Below, in pieces: positions 34,541-46,550 of a stretch of 64,000 bases of DNA. Below the pieces are notes generated by a model. That model was not told the origin of the DNA and did no database searches. It saw only the letters and a program-made list of their open reading frames with translations. Source of the DNA: Hymenoscyphus infarciens (Eukaryota; Ascomycota; Leotiomycetes; Helotiales; Helotiaceae); the NCBI GenBank assembly GCA_001414345.1, contig LLCB01000253.1, positions 1-64,000 on the forward strand. Direction: 5' to 3'. Made by a program: the position numbers and the translations under genes. Position 1 is the stretch's first letter, and each line of letters begins with the position of its first letter.

Positions 34541-34559
34541 TCCCAGTGTTGTTACTCTC

Positions 34560-35605
34560 ACCATTGCATCAAATACTCGTATTTCACCCAAGTACTATAG
34601 ACGTAATCCTTTCACCTCTATTAGGATCCCCAAGTCTAGCACTCCCCATAGGGCCCATAACCTCCGCCATCACCTCCGCCTTCTTCTTAAGCTTAAGATT
34701 TCAAGAAAAGTACCACCACATGTTATCAAGACCGTGTAATCCGAAACTATGTCCAATGACGGCTTGTATACCGTAGCACCAGCGCACAGCGCATCTTCTT
34801 CCCTGTAGTACCCTCTCTTCATCACACTATCTCTCGAATCTGGCATCGCGTCACGGCCAGCCCACGTGAGGTAAGATGAAAAGCAGAGAATATCGACCTT
34901 GGGATTGTCGAAGGTATAGAGAGGAAACTCAACCTGGTCAAAGAAGTCGATGGAGCTTCCTAGACCAATCTACCGCGCCTCTCAAATGGCAAGAAGGAGG
35001 CCTGGGACGGCAGGAGAGGATTCAAAGTAAACGAGCTTATATTGCCCCAGGGTTTTAAATTTCCCGTCCTTTCATATCCTAGGGGTTAGGATAGGATAGG
35101 CTAAGTAGATCGTTATTAATATATTACTAAAAATTAGATAAATAAAAGACTAAAACTAAGTAGAGACCTAGTTCTAGTAGTAATTCTATATCTTTTAATT
35201 AGTATAAAAGTCATTTATAACTAAGATTACTTATTATAGACTTATAAGTAAAAATAGCGGAGTTTACCCAGGCTAAAGGAAACTATCCACGTAGCGCTAA
35301 GAGGCTGGGAAATTTAAAGCGCTGTATTACCCTGAAAAGGGCAAACAACGCTTCTCATTGACAATACCCACAACCTGGAATGATTTCAACAACGCGACTT
35401 TGAGATACGACTAGACCCCAGATCAGAAGTCGAAACTATAGAAGATCACGAAATCAGTATTACCATTTCCAGAAACATCTTTAAGGAAAAACGAGGATAA
35501 AAGCATGTATTTGTCCTCCCAAAACAAACCGAGAGAGGGAATGAGAACTTGGAGAATACTCACCTCGAGTGGTAGTTGCGGAAATAGATGAAAGGCTTTC
35601 GCCAT
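34560..35605 (-). pseudogene. 2EXR-domain pseudogene H, hAT-interrupted
   Basis: Exon 1 (35605-35564, 42 nt) reads MAKAFHLFPQLPLE and ends at a GTGAGT donor. A 128-base intron leads to 35435, where FRLLIWGLVVSQSRVVEII continues the 2EXR domain. A hAT-like element occupies 35048-35324. Beyond it the frame reads QYKLVYFESSPAVPGLL and FFDQVEFPLYTFDNPKVDI, matching fragment G. Two nonsense codons replace residues present in G: TGA at 34982-34984 (G has Arg) and TAG at 34970-34972 (G has Gln). A frameshift lies near 35400, and the 3' part (about 34860-34560) is frameshifted. The exon 1 length matches gene E. Confidence 0.7.
35048..35324. mobile_element. hAT-like non-autonomous element in H (277 bp)
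   Basis: The ends CAGGGTTTTAAATTTCCC and (reverse complement) CAGCGCTTTAAATTTCCC form 18-bp inverted repeats with 16 matches. Flanking 8-bp repeats are TATTGCCC (35040-35047) and TATTACCC (35325-35332), differing by one transition. The AT-rich interior has no coding frame. With the element and one target copy removed, SGQYKLVYFE reads continuously. Confidence 0.85.
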
Positions 35606-37290
35606 CTTGTTTTGTGGGTTTCAGAAGTGGGTGTTGGATAGATAGTTTAAAATCAAGATTCTAGATCAGAAGCTAAATTTCAGTTAGGAGTTGAGCAAAT
35701 AGCTGGAAGGTTTGCGCCATTTTTCTGGTGTGTTCGTATGTGTTCGTGAGCATGGGAGATGAGGAAGTCGAGTTGGTTTGAGAAGTGTAGGGTGGGTATT
35801 TAGCTGGATGTAAGGCTGGAAGCTCGCTTCAAACGGCTTGCGGGAGTCATACTTATATTCAGATGAACCTTATCGAACCATCGAGCTCCTATTCAAACCC
35901 ACTCTTGTAAATGAAACAATGAAGTAGAACAATTTAGAATCTCAAAATCCTTAGAGAGAAAAATATGTTGGATGACTAAACTTCCAGTTATCATTTCATA
36001 ACATCGATGCTCGTGCCGCATTTCATGCAAGCTCATTCTGAGAATGAAAGGTTTATCTAAGCTCTCACAATTATAAATGAACCTAACTGAAGGGGGGGGG
36101 GTTGAGTCCAAAGAGGCGCAGAAGCCAACAAAACATAACCAGACATAACTGAGAAACAAGGGAGGAACATCTAGAACACTCCATATGTGTCTCGCTGTCA
36201 ATCACAACAAAGGAGTAAATAACTTCCCTATTCAACCAAATAAACACAGGAAAACCCCCAAAAATCAAACTAGCAATAGTAACAGTAAATACAAGAATCC
36301 CCAAGCTTCTAACTCATCCCTAGAAAAACAATAAAAACATAAAGATAACGTTAAAGCAAATTTAGAAAAATAATACCTCAAGCCATCCCGCGAAGATTCG
36401 GAAGTAATACCCAGAAGACTGGCGGCCTTAAAGACAGAATACCATATAACCCAGATAGCTACAGAATACTCAAAGAACATCGAGAGCCCGGTTCAAACGC
36501 GTCAGCTGGCCAAGCATAGGACCGAGGGGGATAGAAGAGGATAGTTACCGAGCGCCATCGAGAACAAAAAGTAAACAGCTCTCCTTGAACTCGAGCTTTC
36601 CCCATACAAACACACAGACGCAAATCAAGCTCAACCAACTCCACAAAAAAAAAAGCCCCATAAAATGAAAATAGAAACAACATCAACACTTCGTACAAAA
36701 ATAAACACACCCCGCAAATATCACAAAAACAAAACAAAAAAACAAAAAAAACTCACACACCAAAAAACCAAAGCGCACAACATGACTCGTCCCACATCGA
36801 GAAGCAAGCTCTCATCACGACAGATTTTGAAGGTGTGGTGGGATTTTGACCGCTATTCTCGGAAGGGCGGTCTTGACTCGGCTTCCCACTTGTAAAAATA
36901 CGGGCCCGAGAAATGGTAACGGGCAACGCAAGGGCCCGGGATACCTAACAAGGTTTAAGTTTATGTTGACTGGTCCGGGAACCCGGACTGCCGAACGGAA
37001 CCATGAGGGATCTAGAAGAGTCGATGGCGAGGAGAGGAGGGAAAGGTTCCGGTAGAGTTCGTTGAGCGTCCGGTTGCCAATGGAGAGACATGGAACGAAC
37101 CTGGAAGTTGGGAGAAACCCGGAATTTCGTGCCGAAGATGAAAATTTCCGGGTTCGATAGACAGAGAACTCTTGAGCTGCCAAGTCAAAAAAGTTGACCA
37201 ACAATGAAAGACGTATAGGTACCTGCAGTCCGAATCCTCCACATAAAATACTGACAACTACTGCCGGCATGTCACACAGTTAGAGCCTAC
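35606..37290 (-). other. Uncertain region, hydrophobic minus-strand frames
   Basis: Several minus-strand frames are rich in hydrophobic residues (for example LVFTVTIASLIFGGFPVFIW near 36240-36300, and AIWVIWYSVFKAASLL near 36420-36470). Possible splice signals occur, such as a GTATTATT donor near 36375. A frame at 36815-37270 opens MPAVVVSILCGGFG. I could not join these into one protein or recognise a family, and AT-rich DNA readily yields such frames. A G-run of 10 lies at 36092-36101. This could be a decayed membrane-protein gene. Confidence 0.25.
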
Positions 37291-39737
37291 GTTTCACAAC
37301 TCCACACTTTCCTGCATATCCTGTACGAGGATGGCTTTAGGCCACAAGAAATCATCTCATCGGTCGGGCATCTATCTCGAAAATCTCCGTGAGCCCAGTC
37401 CAGGTTGGTGGGTATATTGTCCGGATTCAGTCAGTTCTCAACACGTGACGGAGCGACAACTATCCTGCATGAGTTACCTTTGATAACGAAGCTCAACTCC
37501 TATGGATAGAGAGAGAGATGTTGTTGATTCGACCCAACCTCTTGAATTGTTGAGTTGTTACCCCGCCGTTCTTTGCCGGTAGTATGCGCTCTGCATCGAA
37601 GCAGCGGTCAGCATCGAGAAGGTTTTTGGGTAGGAGGGACGGACTGTATGTACCCTTTAAGCTGCCCTCCCCTCCTCTTTTGCTCTCCCCCTCATCTGCT
37701 TATCGATAGCAGTCAAGCAACTCGAGGAGTCAAGTATGCAGCGATGTCGTGTACCCCACCATCGCCAGAAGTTGCAGGCAGCTCAGGGGAAGCTTCCGAA
37801 ATCCGGGCTCAATTAAAGTACAGTAAAGTACGGTCGTGGTTGTCGTACAAAGAGCGGTCATCATCGAAGAACCGGTTTGCAGGTGATGGATGTATCGGTA
37901 TAAAATTCATCCCGTCCTACTTTGGGCTTCAAGATCTCGTCGTCTACCATATCCAAAGCGTCGTCTACCATATCCAAAGCATTTGCTGCCACGTGGAGAG
38001 GATACTGGCGTCAGCTAGAGCTCGTGTCATTGGAGTGAGATGTCGGGCCAGCGGTATCTTATCGTCCCTATGAGGCAGGCCACCAACTGGATGGGGGGAA
38101 GGGAACATGTGAAAACAATACATACGGGATGAGTCTTGAAGTTCGCGTACCCCGAACCCTTCCTTCCCTATAAACCATGGGCGGGCTACTCCCCCCTAAT
38201 TAGAGGCTATTTCTGACAGCTGGGAACCTTAAAATCGTGTGGATGTTGCACCAAAAAAAGAAGCTTCTGGTTTAACCTCTAATTAGGGGGGGGGGGGGAT
38301 AGTACAAATTCTTGGTGTTGCCTGGTTGGAATTGCGACTGTTGAGATGTTGAATGGGCAACCCATGGACTGAGGGCGGCAATTGGTTAGTTTTGCTAGCA
38401 ATATCGACTCAGCCGTTTTTGGCTATTTGAGTCGCTCCATGAATAATTTGATCATATTATTCTGGAAGACGGAGGAAGAGGGAGCAGAATATGCTGGAGG
38501 GTGGGGATGGCCTGATGGGTGAAACACTGTGTGATTGTGTCATCGACATCGGCAAACGAAGAGACAAATCACGAGTCAACAGTTCAGACTTGATACATGA
38601 TGCTCGAGATGTCGCCTTCAGACCGGTGAGAGTGGAGTTGAATGCGGATGTGAGTAGGAACGCAAGTACTTTTATGTGGGTGATATCCGTAAGGCAGGCA
38701 ATTGAGTGATGCGTTGTCTAGTAATATTCGTAATCCCTGAGTTGATCAAATCACATACAAAAAGACCTCACAAAATACCTCGCAAAATACCTCGCAACGC
38801 ACTAGTACGACCCTTCCGTCCAGCCTACGGAGTATTACTACTACTTTCCTTGCTAGCAAGACTTCTAGCTTAGGTTGCTAGGGAGATTGCTAGGCAGATG
38901 GAAGAGCCAGGGAAGCCTTCAAGGTTCCTTCCTGTCGACCAAGCAAGTCATGACTCCGCCCTGACAACTGCCTTATCTTCCCTGCCCGTGAATAATTCCA
39001 AAATGATAGAAGTAGGTAGGTAGAGCCTCTTTTGAGCAGCCTCCGAAGGTAATAGTCGGCACCTGGAAGGTTAATGGAACCTCAGAGGGTCTAAACAACC
39101 ACAATCACTCCGTAAATAGCAACGTCTAACTTGAATCACGTCGTTGCCCGCCACGGGAGACCGACGCTGCATCGATCGCTTATTTATTGCCCCTCTATTG
39201 ATTTTCCCCTCCAAAACCAAACAAACCTGGCCCACCCAAGCATCAAGATCAAGCCGTACAACCCTCACACTGCCACTTACATTGACACTCCCCACACCGC
39301 TCACTCCATACACCATCTACACCATCGGCTACACTTCCAGCATCCAAGCTCCATATTCATAGGGTGCTAGTACACATCTTGCTCAAGACACAACACCTCC
39401 CAAACCACCAAACAAAGCTTGAGAGCCAGCCATCGATCGCCTCTGACCTGGGAGTGAGCTCTCTAGAGTAATTGCAGCACCTTGCAGCCCTGTGCAGGCG
39501 TAGTCTGATGCGACTCTTCCGACTGGTCTCTTGCTCTTGACATCGCTCCTCCTTCCCCACCACTTCGAGGCATCAAGACCCCAACTGTGGTCCAGCATTT
39601 ACTGCTGCAACTTCGCTTGCATCTGCAACTTGATGCATCGGTTTTGCATCTAAGCATCTCCAAGACGACTCGAGCAAGAAAGGCTTCTTAATAAAATCAT
39701 AGGCTCAACTCGTGCAAAGTCCTCCACTTGGTGCGCT
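37291..39737. other. Intergenic with small repeats
   Basis: GC-balanced DNA without a supportable gene. It holds a 21-bp tandem duplication (CGTCGTCTACCATATCCAAAG, about 37938-37979) and an inverted-repeat structure at 38191-38294. The part near 39060-39737 was originally continuous with the apt1 upstream region before the LINE inserted. Confidence 0.5.
38191..38294. repeat. Small inverted-repeat element with G-run
   Basis: CCCCCCTAATTAGAGG at 38191-38206 is perfectly inverted as CCTCTAATTAGGGGGG at 38276-38291, extending into a longer G-run. The 69-base interior is unique. It resembles a tiny MITE, but I could not define a target duplication. Confidence 0.45.
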
Positions 39738-39752
39738 TGTCCAGGGCCATTT
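39738..39752. repeat. Left target-site duplication of the LINE
   Basis: TGTCCAGGGCCATTT, identical to 46258-46272. The final T bases merge with the T-run of the element's inverted poly(A) tail, so the exact right edge is ambiguous by a few bases. Confidence 0.85.
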
Positions 39753-42700
39753 TTTTTTTTTTTTTTTTGTAATTAATAGTCTATTTATCCGCTTTAGCGG
39801 ATATACAGACGCACTATTTAGGTCTAGTCTATAAATATAGTTATGAGCCATCGGCTCCGTATCTAGGGCTAACAAAAGAAAGACAAAAAGAGACTTATAA
39901 ATCAAATAAATTAAATAATCTAAACTCCAAGTATAACCTCTATTCCAACCTCGCCTTCCGATCTAGTACATATTATGTTATAATATGACAGCCCTCTTAA
40001 GAGCTCAGTTAGTATAAATAACAATCGTCTAAAAGTACCGCTCTAGCTGTCCTCTTTATAGTGCCTCTTATTTACAGAGGCGAATATGTTTTAGCATATA
40101 CTATAAATTAGTCTAAAAGACCACTTATAAGTATGAAAGAGATAGTTTTAGGTATAAGTTTACTATTTAAAAGAAAGACCCTAGTATCGCTAGCGTACTC
40201 CACTCCTATATACTCTAGTTATAAATCTTCGAAGTCTTTATAGTCTTCGAGTATATATTTAATAGTTTAGTATAATTAGTTATATTTATACTATAGGTTA
40301 TCTATTCTATTAATCTTATATAGGTATCTATTTAGGCTAATCTTCTTAGTCCTTATCTAGATTAGTATCAAAGACTTAGCCTTTATAAGGTTTTAGTATA
40401 GTTATTAAGTATAGTAAAATAGTAAAATCCTCTCTTTTACCTATCTTTTCTTATATAGTATACTAGTATTACTAAGGTCCTACTTTCAATACTAAAGAGA
40501 CCTAGCTACTATGTTGATTAGTCTTTTATAAGAGGATAAGAGCTATAAGAGCCACGTTATATACTATCCTAGTACTTTAAGTAACCCCTTCTCCTTATCC
40601 TCTTTTAATTGTTAACTAGTAGCTTACTTTATAAGCTCGTTAGCCTTTTCGTTACCTAGGACATCTATATATACTAGGATCTATTAAATCGTTACCTCTA
40701 CGTTCTTCTCTTTTAAGACACTATATAGCTAGTATATCTTTCTTAAGATAAATTACTTAGACTAGTTTCTAGGTCTTATAGATAATATAATAGCGGCTTA
40801 GTTATTAGTAAAGATAGTAAGCTTTTTTACTATGTCTTCTCCTCTATTCGCTATACTAAGAGCTATCTATATACTAATAAGCTTAGCCTTATAGACTATA
40901 AACTAATTACTTAGTCTAATATCTACTTTATACGCCTACTCTCTATATAGTTCTCATATAGCTATACTAACTCGGTTGTTAATATCGCTTCCGTCTATAA
41001 AGACTTATATATATATAAAGTAAGACTACTTTTAGACTTCGTTATATTCTTTTACTACTATCTCGGCGTCTAGAGCGATGTAGATATTAGGTAGTAACTA
41101 CTATAGTTTAGTAATAATTAGGATCTTCTTTTTAATTCTTTCTTATTATTATTATCTAATAGTTATTTATACCTTACGTTTAAGCTCTTAGAGAGAGGAG
41201 AGGTAAGCTAAGCTATCTCTGATAGTTCCTCTCTCTCTAAGTATTATAATATATATATATATAGGTAATGCTTTAATTCGGTTTATAGAGATTATACTAG
41301 TATAGTCTAGCTGAATATTAATTAGAAGGAAATCCGTTTTAGCTTTAATAACTACTACTGCTATAGTTTAGAAGGCTCTAGTTACTATATATAGTACCTT
41401 CTTTTAGAGGGTATTTAGTATTTAGATTATCTTCTTCTAATAAGTCTTTTAACCTTATACTATTAAGTTAGATATCTACTAAGTCGAGCTAGTAAATAAG
41501 ATCTAGGATATAATAATTACTTTTATAAGAGTAATTATATTACTTATTAAGGTACTCTATGTTAACCCTACTATACTACTTAGTACCTGAATTAACTTCT
41601 CGATCTTAACTTTAATATATTCTATATACTTTATACTATTTAGTTTAAAGTCTAAGATAACTCCTAGGTATTAGGTATAAGATATAGCTTTAACAATCCT
41701 ACTCTATCTTAGATTAATAAGCTAGAATTCGTTATAAATATACTTTTTATCTCCTTTATAAATAAAGTAGATAAGCTTATACTTAGTAGAAACGAATACT
41801 AAGGCGTGTTTTCGAGCTTAATTATTAGCTTTATAATATATAATCTCTAGCTTTTAGATTATAGCCTCTATAGTATAGCCCTTTATAAGAAAGCATATAT
41901 TATCTATATACTTTATAGATAGATTATAGCCTCTACTAATATTAATAAGGTCTATATTATAAAAGAGGTAGAGGATAGGAGAGAGGAGAGAGCCTTAGAG
42001 GATTCTAGTTATTATATTATATATATTACTTATACCTTTAAATAGCTTAATTTAAGTAGTCCTCTTTATAAAATAGCTAGATATCTAGTAAATAACTTCT
42101 AAAGGTAGGCCCCTTTTCTTTATATTATAGATTAGCCGCTTATATAATATATAGTTAAAGGCCTCTAAGATGTTAAGTATAAGTAAGCTTACTACTTTTC
42201 TCTTTCTCTAAGCTAAGTATATCTTTTTAAGTAGGAGGTAGATACTATACTTATATAATAATTACTTACAACCTCTTATATATATTATTAGTAGTATAAA
42301 GTGTTTCTCTATATAGTACTAGATCCTTTTAGTAAGTACCGAGTCTATAACCTTACTTATTATGTTTATGAGAGTAATAGGATAGTATAATTTAAGTTTA
42401 GTATACGTCTCCTTTCTAGGCTTACGTAGGGTAACTATAATAGACTTCTTAAACCTCTTTAGATAATACTAAAGTTTTATAGACTTATTAAAGATATTAG
42501 TAAAGTATAAGGTAAGAATACTAGCTACTATCTAGATAACTCTATTTAGTATTCTATCTTCTCTTAGAGCTTTATCTAGTAATATCTCTTATATTACTAC
42601 TCTTACTTTATACTTCTAAATAGAAGTCTAGGGCTCTTTAGAAGGGTAATATAGGTAAAAGTAGGTGTCTAAGAGGTTAGGTTTAGAAGAGGATAAGAAG

Positions 42701-45700
42701 AAGGTTTATCGTAGTATATTAGCTTTTACTTATATATTCTCTACTATTATACTATCTTCTCTCTTTAGATTAAGAGTAAAAGCAAGGGCTTAGAACCCCC
42801 TTAATCTTATCTACCTTACTAAAGCCTATAGCCCTTTCTTGTCTCTTATATTTAATACCTTATCTTTGTAAATATCTCTTTAAGCGATTGTAATTAGCTT
42901 CTTTCTTATCTTTTTAGCTTTAAGGAAGGCTCTTAGGTCATGCTCTATACTATCTAATCTATTCTACCTTCTTTATATATACTTAACTTCTCAAATAGCC
43001 TTCTTATACTCTTACGTAAAGCTAGACATCGATTTAAGAGTAAGGACATAGTCTAGTATTAAGGCTTATATAGCTGTTTAGACTACTTAAATTATAAGAT
43101 CGACTACTATATCTAGATTAGCCGTAGTATAGATTTCAGTCTTTAAAAGAAGCAGTAGGAGTATTATATTAAGAAGCTCTATATCCGTCCTCTTAAAGTC
43201 TTTATTTACTATAACTAGTATAGGTGTATAGTTAATAAGGAGGACTGTTTTAACTAGAACGTAGTTAGTAGCTATATCTAGGTCTTTTTAGACCCTATAT
43301 AACTAGATAGAGTCTATAAGTCTAGAGTTATACTAACTTAAGTTAATAGTAGTCTTAATTAAATAAGATTAAATATTAGATTAGAGTCTAGTAACTAAGC
43401 TTTTTAGTAGTACTAGTTTTAGATATCTTTCTCCTATTATACTTAGTAAAGCTATAGCTTAAGCTTTCCTCCTTTAGCTATATATAGGTAATAGTAAGTC
43501 TCTAAACTACTCTTTATAGTATAGGTTAAAGTCCTCTATTACTACCTATTTATTATTTCTATACTTTTTAAGTACTACGTCAAGTTCTAGTAGAATAGAT
43601 TAGGTTAGAATACCTTCTTATTTCCCTTCTATATATATCTTACTTAGCTAACCTTACTATTAAGGGTTATAGATATTATAAATAGTAATAACTTTATTAC
43701 TATTACTTATTTTTAGTATAATATAGAGGGAGTATAGATAATCGCCTCTACTAGTAACCTTTACTAAAGTAGGATTAATTTTTCTATTTATAAGAAAGTA
43801 TATAAGTAGCCTACTCTATCTGCTTATAAAAGCTTTAAATCTTCTTTAAGAGGGGTTATAAGTAAGTTTTTTATTATAGCTATTTAGCTATAGCTCTTAA
43901 ATCGCTATAATATTATATTCTCTTACTGTTTTGTTTTATAGAAGTAGGTTTATTACGTTATATAACTTTTTAATATTATACTATAAAATAGAAAGAGTAG
44001 AGTACTAGCGTATACTTATTAATTAGTTTAAAGGGAGGTTTAACGCTTTATAGCCTTAGTACTTAAGACGTCTATAGATAAGATATTCGATAATGCCTCT
44101 AAACTTAATAAGATACTAGAAGAGACATTAGTAAGATTGTCCTCTAACTCCGGAGCTGATCCTATACTAGTATAGTTAGTAGCCCTTTTTACTATATAGC
44201 TTTTAGCGATCTCGTCGTACTCTTATACTAGGCTGTCATATCTCCTATTACTAGTAAGCCTAGCCTATTTAACTTTAAATATAGAGGCGAAGTATATCTT
44301 CTTTATAGCCTTTTTACTACTTTTTATTACTATAGTATACCTGTTGCTAACGTTTCCGTCCTTTCTAGGCTTTATAAGAGAGCTATTAAATTTTCTATAC
44401 TAAGGCTTCAGTCGCTACTAGGTTAGTATATTTAAGGTCTTAAAAGACTAGCTATTTTAACTAAAGATGTTACTTAGGTTAGTTAGTACTATAAATGGTT
44501 ATTAAGTAGTAGATAGATTAGTAGAGGTAGTAAAGATAAAGGGTTTAAGTAAAATAGGCTTTTATAGAGTAACCTTCGCTTCTCCTCTCTTCTTTCTTAA
44601 TCTCTCTACGATTCCTTCTACTACTACTAGAGGTATCTTATCTACCTCTACTACTCCTCCTTCTATTTAGACATCCTTATAGGCGTCTTAGGTAGTAGGT
44701 TCAGCTTAGGAAGAGGGAGTAGAGAGTCTTATAAATAGGTTATTATTCTCTTTCTTTAGTACTTCTTTATCTGGCGTAGTAGCTCTACTTCCTTACTAGG
44801 AGACTAATAGTATAAGGACTAGCCTTACTAGGAATAGCGGCTATAGCTATAGACGCTTTCTCTTATTCTTAACTCTCTCTATAGCCTAGCTATAGAATTT
44901 ATAGTCTTTTAAGAATACTATATATAAGAGTTTATAGTTAGTATACTTATAGAAGGTTTTATCCTCTATATAGTCCTTAGTATTATAGTCCGCAGTATAG
45001 AAGCCGTACTTTCGCTTAGCTTTATATATACGTGCTATATAGTCGTATTTATAGTAGTAAAAGTATTAGACGATTTAGGCTTTTTAGCTATATTATTATA
45101 TAGATTTAGGAGCTCCTTCTTATACTACTTTACGTGCCTTAATATAGGTATTAGCGATCTCTATATTATAGAATTCTACTATAATAGCGTTGGTATTCTT
45201 TCCTAGCTTCTATTTAGAGAGCTATCTAATGCCTAAGATCTCTCCTAGGCTATGAATAAGAGTTAGGTTAGTAGCGTATAGCTTCTTAGCTATAGCCTCC
45301 TAGTCTTCTATATCTACTGATTTAATTAGTATCGAAGATATAACTACTCTCTATATTAGTACTAGGACTACGGCCTTCTCTTCTAAAAAGCCTACCTATT
45401 CTTCTCTATAGTATACTATCTTTTCTACTATTATAGGGTTACTAGTATAGAGAAAGACGTCTTTACTATTTATTAGCCTAGCGGCCTTTATCTACTTTAG
45501 TATAGCTAGTATCTTTATAGTAGAGTATACGCTATTATTATTATAGCTAGAGCATACGCCGAGTACTATAGTAATAGCTTTATTTACCTGCTATAGAAGC
45601 TTCTTAGATAGCTTTAGAAGGGCTCGTAGGCGCTTCTTAGTAATATTATAGTCGATAAGTATATATATCTCTTTAGCTGCTAGGCTGTCGAGAGTAGAGG

Positions 45701-46257
45701 CTCTCGCGGTAGAAGAGGACATATATATAGTAGGACTATCGCTATTACTAGCGCTAGCACTCCTAGTAATAGATATATAGGTTAGTATATTAGCAGACGT
45801 ACTCTAGCTCTACTACTGCTTTTAGGCTCCTTTGCCTTTACCTAAGAGCTTCTAGATTAACGTGTTTTAGTATATGCTATAGGCTTTAAAGTCTGTTTAG
45901 AGTTGCTAAATAGCTTACTAGAGCTAACTCTAATCGCCTTATACTTCTAGTATAGAGAGGTATTTAATAATTAAATTAAGGAAAGGGATTGTAGTACTGT
46001 TTAGTAATACTCTCTTCTTCCCTAGGAGACTATAGTTATTATATACTTTAAGCTATCGAGCTTTAGCTAGGAGGTAAGAGCTATAAACGTGTCTATTAGC
46101 GTCTTTCTTCTCGATTAAAGGCTAGCTCGATACTATACGATTCGCCATTAGAAGAATAGGCCCTTAAAAGACAATTACACGTATCTGCTTATCGCTGTGG
46201 TGTATGGTTATGGTGTTATTTCCAAAAAGTCGATTTAGTCGCGCAGAGTTGTTTTTC
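39753..46257 (-). mobile_element. LINE (Tad1-like non-LTR retrotransposon), full length, RIP-mutated
   Basis: A 6.5-kb element in minus orientation: T-run (poly(A) tail) at its left, 5' end at its right, and 15-bp target duplications. From the right there is a short 5' leader, then an ATG at 46148 (MANRIV) opening ORF1. A zinc-knuckle relic lies near 45075-44960, with Tyr where Cys is expected (YKYDYIARIYKAKRKYGFY), as G-to-A changes would give. Reverse transcriptase relics include SPLSYPLPLL and KYIDNICFLIKG-like text near 41980-41880, and an RNase H relic FIDGSDINNRV lies near 41000. The order ORF1, RT, RNase H fits the Tad1 clade. Frames are full of stops, so it is dead. Confidence 0.85.
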
Positions 46258-46272
46258 TGTCCAGGGCCATTT
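46258..46272. repeat. Right target-site duplication of the LINE
   Basis: TGTCCAGGGCCATTT, the second copy of the target duplication, 279 bases before the apt1 start codon. Confidence 0.85.
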
Positions 46273-46550
46273 GCAACGCAAGTCGATACAGTTACAGTCC
46301 TCTCCACCCCTGCCAACTGCCCTGCCGCCTGCCTGCCCCTCCAAGGTCTCCCGTCCGCACCGTCCGCATCCTTGACTTGACCCCTCGTTGGCTCATCTAG
46401 GCCCGTAATCGAGACAGGCCCAACCCACAGAACCACCGCCGCGTTTCCCATCCCAGAAGTTTTTTTTATCAATTTGCATATCTGACCACAAACCTCTCAC
46501 CACCATCACTCTCTTGCCTCTTGCCTCCTCCCTCCTTCTTCCTCTTCACG

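Noticed and set aside
36815..37270. 151-residue minus-strand frame starting MPAVVV
   Set aside because: The opening loosely recalls a nucleotide-binding start, but no GxGxxG motif or continuation fits. Kept only within the uncertain region.
37555..38073. 172-residue plus-strand open frame
   Set aside because: No recognisable domain, mixed low-complexity composition, a non-ATG start, and a tandem duplication inside. Not supported as a gene.
39131..39370. Plus-strand His/Thr-rich open frame
   Set aside because: Composition reflects CA-rich DNA; no domain or splice support.
46521..46550. Longer N-terminus for apt1 from an upstream non-ATG codon
   Set aside because: There is no ATG in this pyrimidine-rich leader. 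The ATG at 46551 gives a normal enzyme.
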